DNA from: Silene latifolia
Taxonomy: Eukaryota > Streptophyta > Magnoliopsida > Caryophyllales > Caryophyllaceae
Length of the DNA stretch: 64,000 bases
Assembly (NCBI RefSeq): GCF_048544455.1
Contig: NC_133529.1
Location: 51,331,401-51,395,400 of the forward strand
Reading direction: 5' to 3'
Shown: piece after piece, positions 60,516 through 64,000 of the stretch
Position numbering within the stretch: the stretch's first letter is position 1
Layout of the letters: every line of letters begins with the position of its first letter
Translations under genes and position numbers: made by a program
Notes under the pieces: model-generated
Told to the model about the DNA's origin: nothing
The model's database searches: none
The model's input: only the letters and a program-made list of their open reading frames with translations

Positions 60516-62403
60516 TCAGTTGCCAGATCGAGTTCTCGGCTTTTGCCTTCTGAAGCTGCTTGAGGATCGAATTCTCAGGAGCTCTTGGTGAGTGTCTACT
60601 TCCGGGACGACTTGGTCGTTTGTTGTTGGAGCGACCGCTGAATTGTTCGGTTTCTGATAGGGGCGTCCGGACAGGGTAAGGTGACCGATCTCTTTCGCCC
60701 GTTTCTCCTTCCCTGGGACAATATAGACATCCTCAACATCATCTCTCCAGATGCCATTTATTTCAGGATCTCGAAGGCACCTTGGAGGGGTATTCCTTGG
60801 TGGGCAATTTTTGTGAGGGATATTTCTGTGAGGGTAATTTTTGTGAGGGTAGTTTTTGTGAGGTTGATTATTGTGAGGGTGATTATTGTGAGGGTGATTA
60901 TTGTGAGGTGCATGCCAGAATGGTCGCGGGAGCAATCCGTCCTGGTAAGGGTAGTTTTGGGCGCTCGGGGGACTCTCCCTCGGGCGTGGTGGTGGAGGAT
61001 TGAAGATAAGTCGGCGGTAGGCATCGTCAAGTCGGGTGATCCTCTCGGAGAGGCTGGCTATGACTTCCTCAACCTGTTGGAACATGGTGAGCATAGTTGC
61101 GGCACTGAACACAAATACCCCGTCCGAGGGATCTTTCTCCAAGGTGTTTACCTCGTCATCAATTGGCAGGATGAGGTAAGAGCAGTCCAGAGTTGGTTCA
61201 TCTTTGGAGATAGCGTGGATTCCGAGAGGATTTTTTTTTGTTTGGCTTAGTTGGTGGGGGTAAAGGCAAATCCCCTTTCTCAATCATGTCTTGGATGGTG
61301 TGTTTGTGTTTGAAACAAGTTTCTGTATCATGCCCTTTCCCTAGATGGTACTGACAGTAGGCATTGGGGTTCCAGAAGCGGGATTTCTTAGCATCGGTCG
61401 GATCCGGGGTGGGTCCGATTGGTTGTAACTTTCCCTGGTCCATGAGCCTCTTCCGGGCACTTTCATAAGTTGACCCTATATTAGTGAACACTCTCTGGGG
61501 CGCTCAGCTCTCTTAGCATATGGTTCAACGAGGTTGACCTCATTGATCTTGTTTGTTTGGCCGTAAGGGCGAGACCCGGTTGAGGTGGATCCTTGGTAGC
61601 CTCTGCCAGTGGTCTTGGCCAAGACACCCTTCCGGAGGTCATCTTTAATGCGTGTCCCCAGAATTTGCAGATACTGGAAGGTCTTAATATTTTGATACCT
61701 CAGTAAGTTCGCACACACTGGGCGGAGATTGTTGACGAACTTTTCCACCAAAGTTGATTCACTCGGCTTGCTGACTAGCTGAGTACTTACCCTCCTCCAA
61801 CGGGTTAAGAACTCGGTGAATCCCTCCTTGTCGTTCTGGGTTAGGGCCTCAAGGGTACGGGTATTGGCTTGGATTTCAACATTGTCGGCGTATTATTTGG
61901 CGAATTCAACTGCGACTTCATCCCAAGTTGTAAGGTTCTTCGGATCAAGGGAGTAGTACCACTGACGAGGGATCGGTTCCAAAGAGGACGGAAAGATCCG
62001 GGTGAAGAGCTCCTGTTTGACCCCTTTAATGGCCATGTAGTCTTTGAAGGCACGGATATGATTGAGCGGGTCCTCCACTCCTTTGAACTTAGGTACATCA
62101 GTTAGGGTAAAGTTGTCGGGTAATTGATCCCCAACAGGTTCGAACCTTCGGTTGTTCTCAAGATGGATATTGTTACCCACGGCTAGGAGCTGTTCTTCCA
62201 AGAGCTTGAGCCTTTTCTCGGTTTCGATCAAAGGTGGATTATTATGTTCTCCGGCTTCTTTGTTTTCAGGGTGTCGATACGGGTCTAGACACGATCCGAG
62301 TGACCTTAAGAGCGGTGAGCAGGGTGGCTAGCTGGCGATCGTGACATCTCTGTTGTTATCATTGTTGTTCTTTGTTGACAAACGAAGGTGAAGACGGGGC
62401 CAT
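60516..62403 (-). pseudogene. Gag of element F
   Basis: The likely start is ATG 62403 (MAPSSPSFVNKEQQ), with a shift before the conserved frame LIETEKRLKLLEEQL. The gag core follows: FKGVEDPLNHIRAFKDYM, WYYSLDPKNLTTWDE, then a TAA at 61893-61895 (fits CAA-to-TAA), and LVEKFVNNLRP. A frameshift near 61480 leads to the zinc-knuckle-like CQYHLGKGHDTETC and MIEKGDLPLP. Another near 61230, at a run of nine T residues, leads to the C-terminal frame with a PHNNH/PHKNY repeat. Structural protein of the particle, non-functional here. Confidence 0.85.
60801..60912. repeat. 15-bp in-frame minisatellite in gag of F
   Basis: About seven or eight units such as GTGAGGGTAATTTTT. On the minus strand they encode pentapeptides PHNNH, PHNNQ, PHKNY and PHRNI. 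The unit length keeps the gag frame open. Confidence 0.9.
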
Positions 62404-63798
62404 GGTTACGAGCGCGAAAGACGGCTCACATTACAACTCAATCCGACACGGTTCAAAGATCGAACGCAGACAACACAAGGACGAGACAAAGATCGGACTC
62501 AACAAGACGAGGGTGACCGTGTATGGTTCCTCGGTGCTGACTCGATTTATGACGTGACGGTGTTGACCGAACTTTTGACACGTGTCCAATGTAGCGGCGT
62601 GACACCATTGAACGAGTCTCGTGGTGAGACGAATCATAAGTAAAGACCCATAAGTACGTTTGCTTCGACTCGATAGACACGAGGCGGAATTGGAATAGTG
62701 GACTGAAGTTTTCGAAAATAGAAATTTTCAAAAGATTCATTTGTCGCTTTGTGGACGGCTTAGAAGATAGAGATCCCCCAAGTCGGTCAGTTGAAAGGGT
62801 TGTCTTAAGTTTATTTGCAAAAGACGGTTTGAGATTGAATCGGCTCAGAAAACAATGTATTGTCTCCCAAGACGGTTTTTGAAATTCAAAATTGTATGTT
62901 TTGAAAATCGAGTTTGAAATGTTTGAAGAGGTCTCGGGGACGGTGCATGGTCCTTGGGATCTCGAAAGTGTCTCGAGAAAAGGGTGTGTGCTTTTCTCGG
63001 GTTTTGAAAGAGCCATTGTCGGCGCGAAACGGGTTAAAATCCGTGTCTAGACGCGGCGATTAAAACGGCATAAAAGGGTGATTTGAAATGGTTGCAAAGA
63101 ACCGAGTTTGAAAATCGTCATTACGACGGCCTAGAAAGGCGTGTTGAAATGGTTATAAAAACCGGGTTTGAAAATCGTCATTACGACGGCCTAGAAAGGC
63201 GTGTTGAAATGGTTATAAAAACCGGGTTTGAAAATCGTCATTACGACGGCCTAGAAAGGCGTGTTGAAATGGTTATAAAAACCGGGTTTGAAAATGGTCA
63301 TGACGACGGCCTAGAAAGGCGTGCAACGGTAGGCAAAAGACTGAGGTTTGAAATGGCCATTATAACGGCGCAAAAAAGTTGTTTTTGAAAGTTTGAAAAT
63401 GACACGGAAGGACTTATGATCACAAAACACATAAGCACTCACAGTTCATTATATTATGCATTATGCTGACACGGGTTTTGGCTTAGAAGGGTGGGTTACA
63501 CACCAAGCAATCAAACCCCGATTTGCGAGAGGGATACCAATCCAAACAAAATATGATGAAAGCTCTTTGACGAAACAGAAATATGTGACGTCAATGGTAT
63601 GCTTGACTCAATCAAGATTTGAAACGCGGGGGTGAGAAAACTCACGCCGACGAGACGAGCCAATTGGTCGATAAAGGTTAGGTTGTGGGCCCGGACAAGG
63701 AACCCGACCGTGACCGTAATATCAATTAATGCATTCCAACCAAGGCCTCGTTCGAGTCTCACCATCTAGGGATCACAAAGACGTAAGTGTCCTAGTTC
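62404..63798 (-). other. Leader (5' untranslated region) of element F
   Basis: About 1.4 kb between primer site and gag. It holds the 60-bp tandem array (63070-63335) and AT/GC-mixed unique sequence. No convincing gene. Confidence 0.75.
63070..63335. repeat. 60-bp tandem repeat in leader of F (about 4.4 copies)
   Basis: The unit contains CGACGGCCTAGAAAGGCGTG and AAACCGGGTTTGAAAATCG. The three central copies are nearly identical and the outer ones are diverged. The open frame 63083-63388 arises from the 60-bp period. Confidence 0.92.
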
Positions 63799-63816
63799 TC
63801 CCCAGCGGAGTCGCCA
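63799..63816 (-). promoter_or_regulatory. Primer binding site of element F (tRNA-Arg type)
   Basis: The minus strand reads TGGCGACTCCGCTGGGGA, the primer site style of Ogre/Tat elements (reported as tRNA-Arg), three bases from the LTR end. Confidence 0.85.
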
Positions 63817-63819
63817 AAC

Positions 63820-64000
63820 TGTGGACATGGCCCACCTGCAAGGCCAGCCGATCTGTGGACATACATCGGTCTTTTCAAAGCCACGCTCGGCGGCGTAAAA
63901 ATGCTTTCGACCGGATCGTTTTAGATCGGTCGGTTTCGTCTCGGTAAGGGTATCCAAACGATTAGAGATGTTCGGAGTCGCCACCAAGCATTTTTGGGAT
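63820..64000 (-). repeat. 5' LTR of element F (partial, runs off the window)
   Basis: Matches 32981-33161 with about eight substitutions in 181 bp and no gap. The remaining ~2.3 kb and the right target duplication lie outside. Confidence 0.92.

Larger units (their letters stand above)
32981..64000 (-). mobile_element. Element F: giant Tat-lineage (Ogre/Retand-like) retrotransposon
   Basis: On the minus strand the order is 5' LTR (63820 onwards, continuing outside), primer site complementary to an Arg-type tRNA (63799-63816), long leader, gag, protease, pol with RT, RNase H, a second archaeal-type RNase H and integrase. An antisense ORF, tandem-repeat-rich 3' region and 3' LTR (32981-35487) follow. 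Dual RNase H, a PMD-like antisense ORF and satellite-like 3' repeats are known marks of the Tat group. Without its three insertions the part in the window is about 17 kb. The two LTR starts differ at about 8 of 181 compared positions. Confidence 0.88.

Overview
This is plant nuclear DNA made almost entirely of nested LTR retrotransposons, with a plastid-derived block at the left edge. I find no ordinary single-copy nuclear gene. The plastid block has the angiosperm order trnT–trnE–trnY–trnD–psbM. The elements belong to three plant groups: Ty1/copia, the Athila lineage of Ty3/gypsy, and the Tat (Ogre/Retand-type) lineage of Ty3/gypsy. The host is an angiosperm, probably a eudicot. A Caryophyllales genome would fit, but I cannot prove it from the sequence.

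Layout. (1) 1-~2655: plastid DNA in the nucleus (NUPT). psbM is intact and the trnY anticodon is altered. (2) ~2655-26786, minus strand: element C, an Athila-type element with gag-protease and an ATHILA-ORF1-like gene but no reverse transcriptase or integrase. A complete copia element (A, 3725-12370, target duplication GATGC) sits in its 3' LTR. A deletion-derivative relative (D, 19308-24419, target duplication ATTCT) sits in its gag. D itself holds a solo copia LTR (H, 20629-21898). (3) 26787-28432: an old copia relic. (4) ~28433-32980, plus strand: element E, a compact Athila-type element with an LTR, a perfect tRNA-Asp primer site and two small intact ORFs, cut on the right by element F. 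(5) 32981-64000, minus strand: element F, a very large Tat element running out of the window. From its 3' end it has an LTR, satellite-like tandem repeats, an antisense plant-mobile-domain ORF, pol with dual RNase H, protease, gag, leader, tRNA-Arg-type primer site and the start of the 5' LTR. F carries three insertions: a solo LTR (I, 40830-42791) in the antisense ORF, a complete copia element (B, 44664-53436, target duplication AGGTA) in integrase, and a 3'-truncated copia element (G, 56821-60142) in protease.

The most unusual signal is a 10-bp palindrome, CTCGATCGAG. It occurs in arrays with roughly 20-30 bp spacing at seven places: both LTRs of C, two internal sites of C (one inside the gag-protease reading frame), two sites in D, and the leader of the unrelated copia element G. 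Elements E and F carry their own short CpG-rich phrases, repeated in a similar scattered way in LTRs and untranslated regions. A second notable point is the pair of copia elements A and B: their long internal regions are nearly identical and equally decayed, yet their LTRs differ more. This suggests a non-autonomous family that still moves.

All boundaries, identities and reading frames were judged by eye. Percentages are approximate, and no database search was run.
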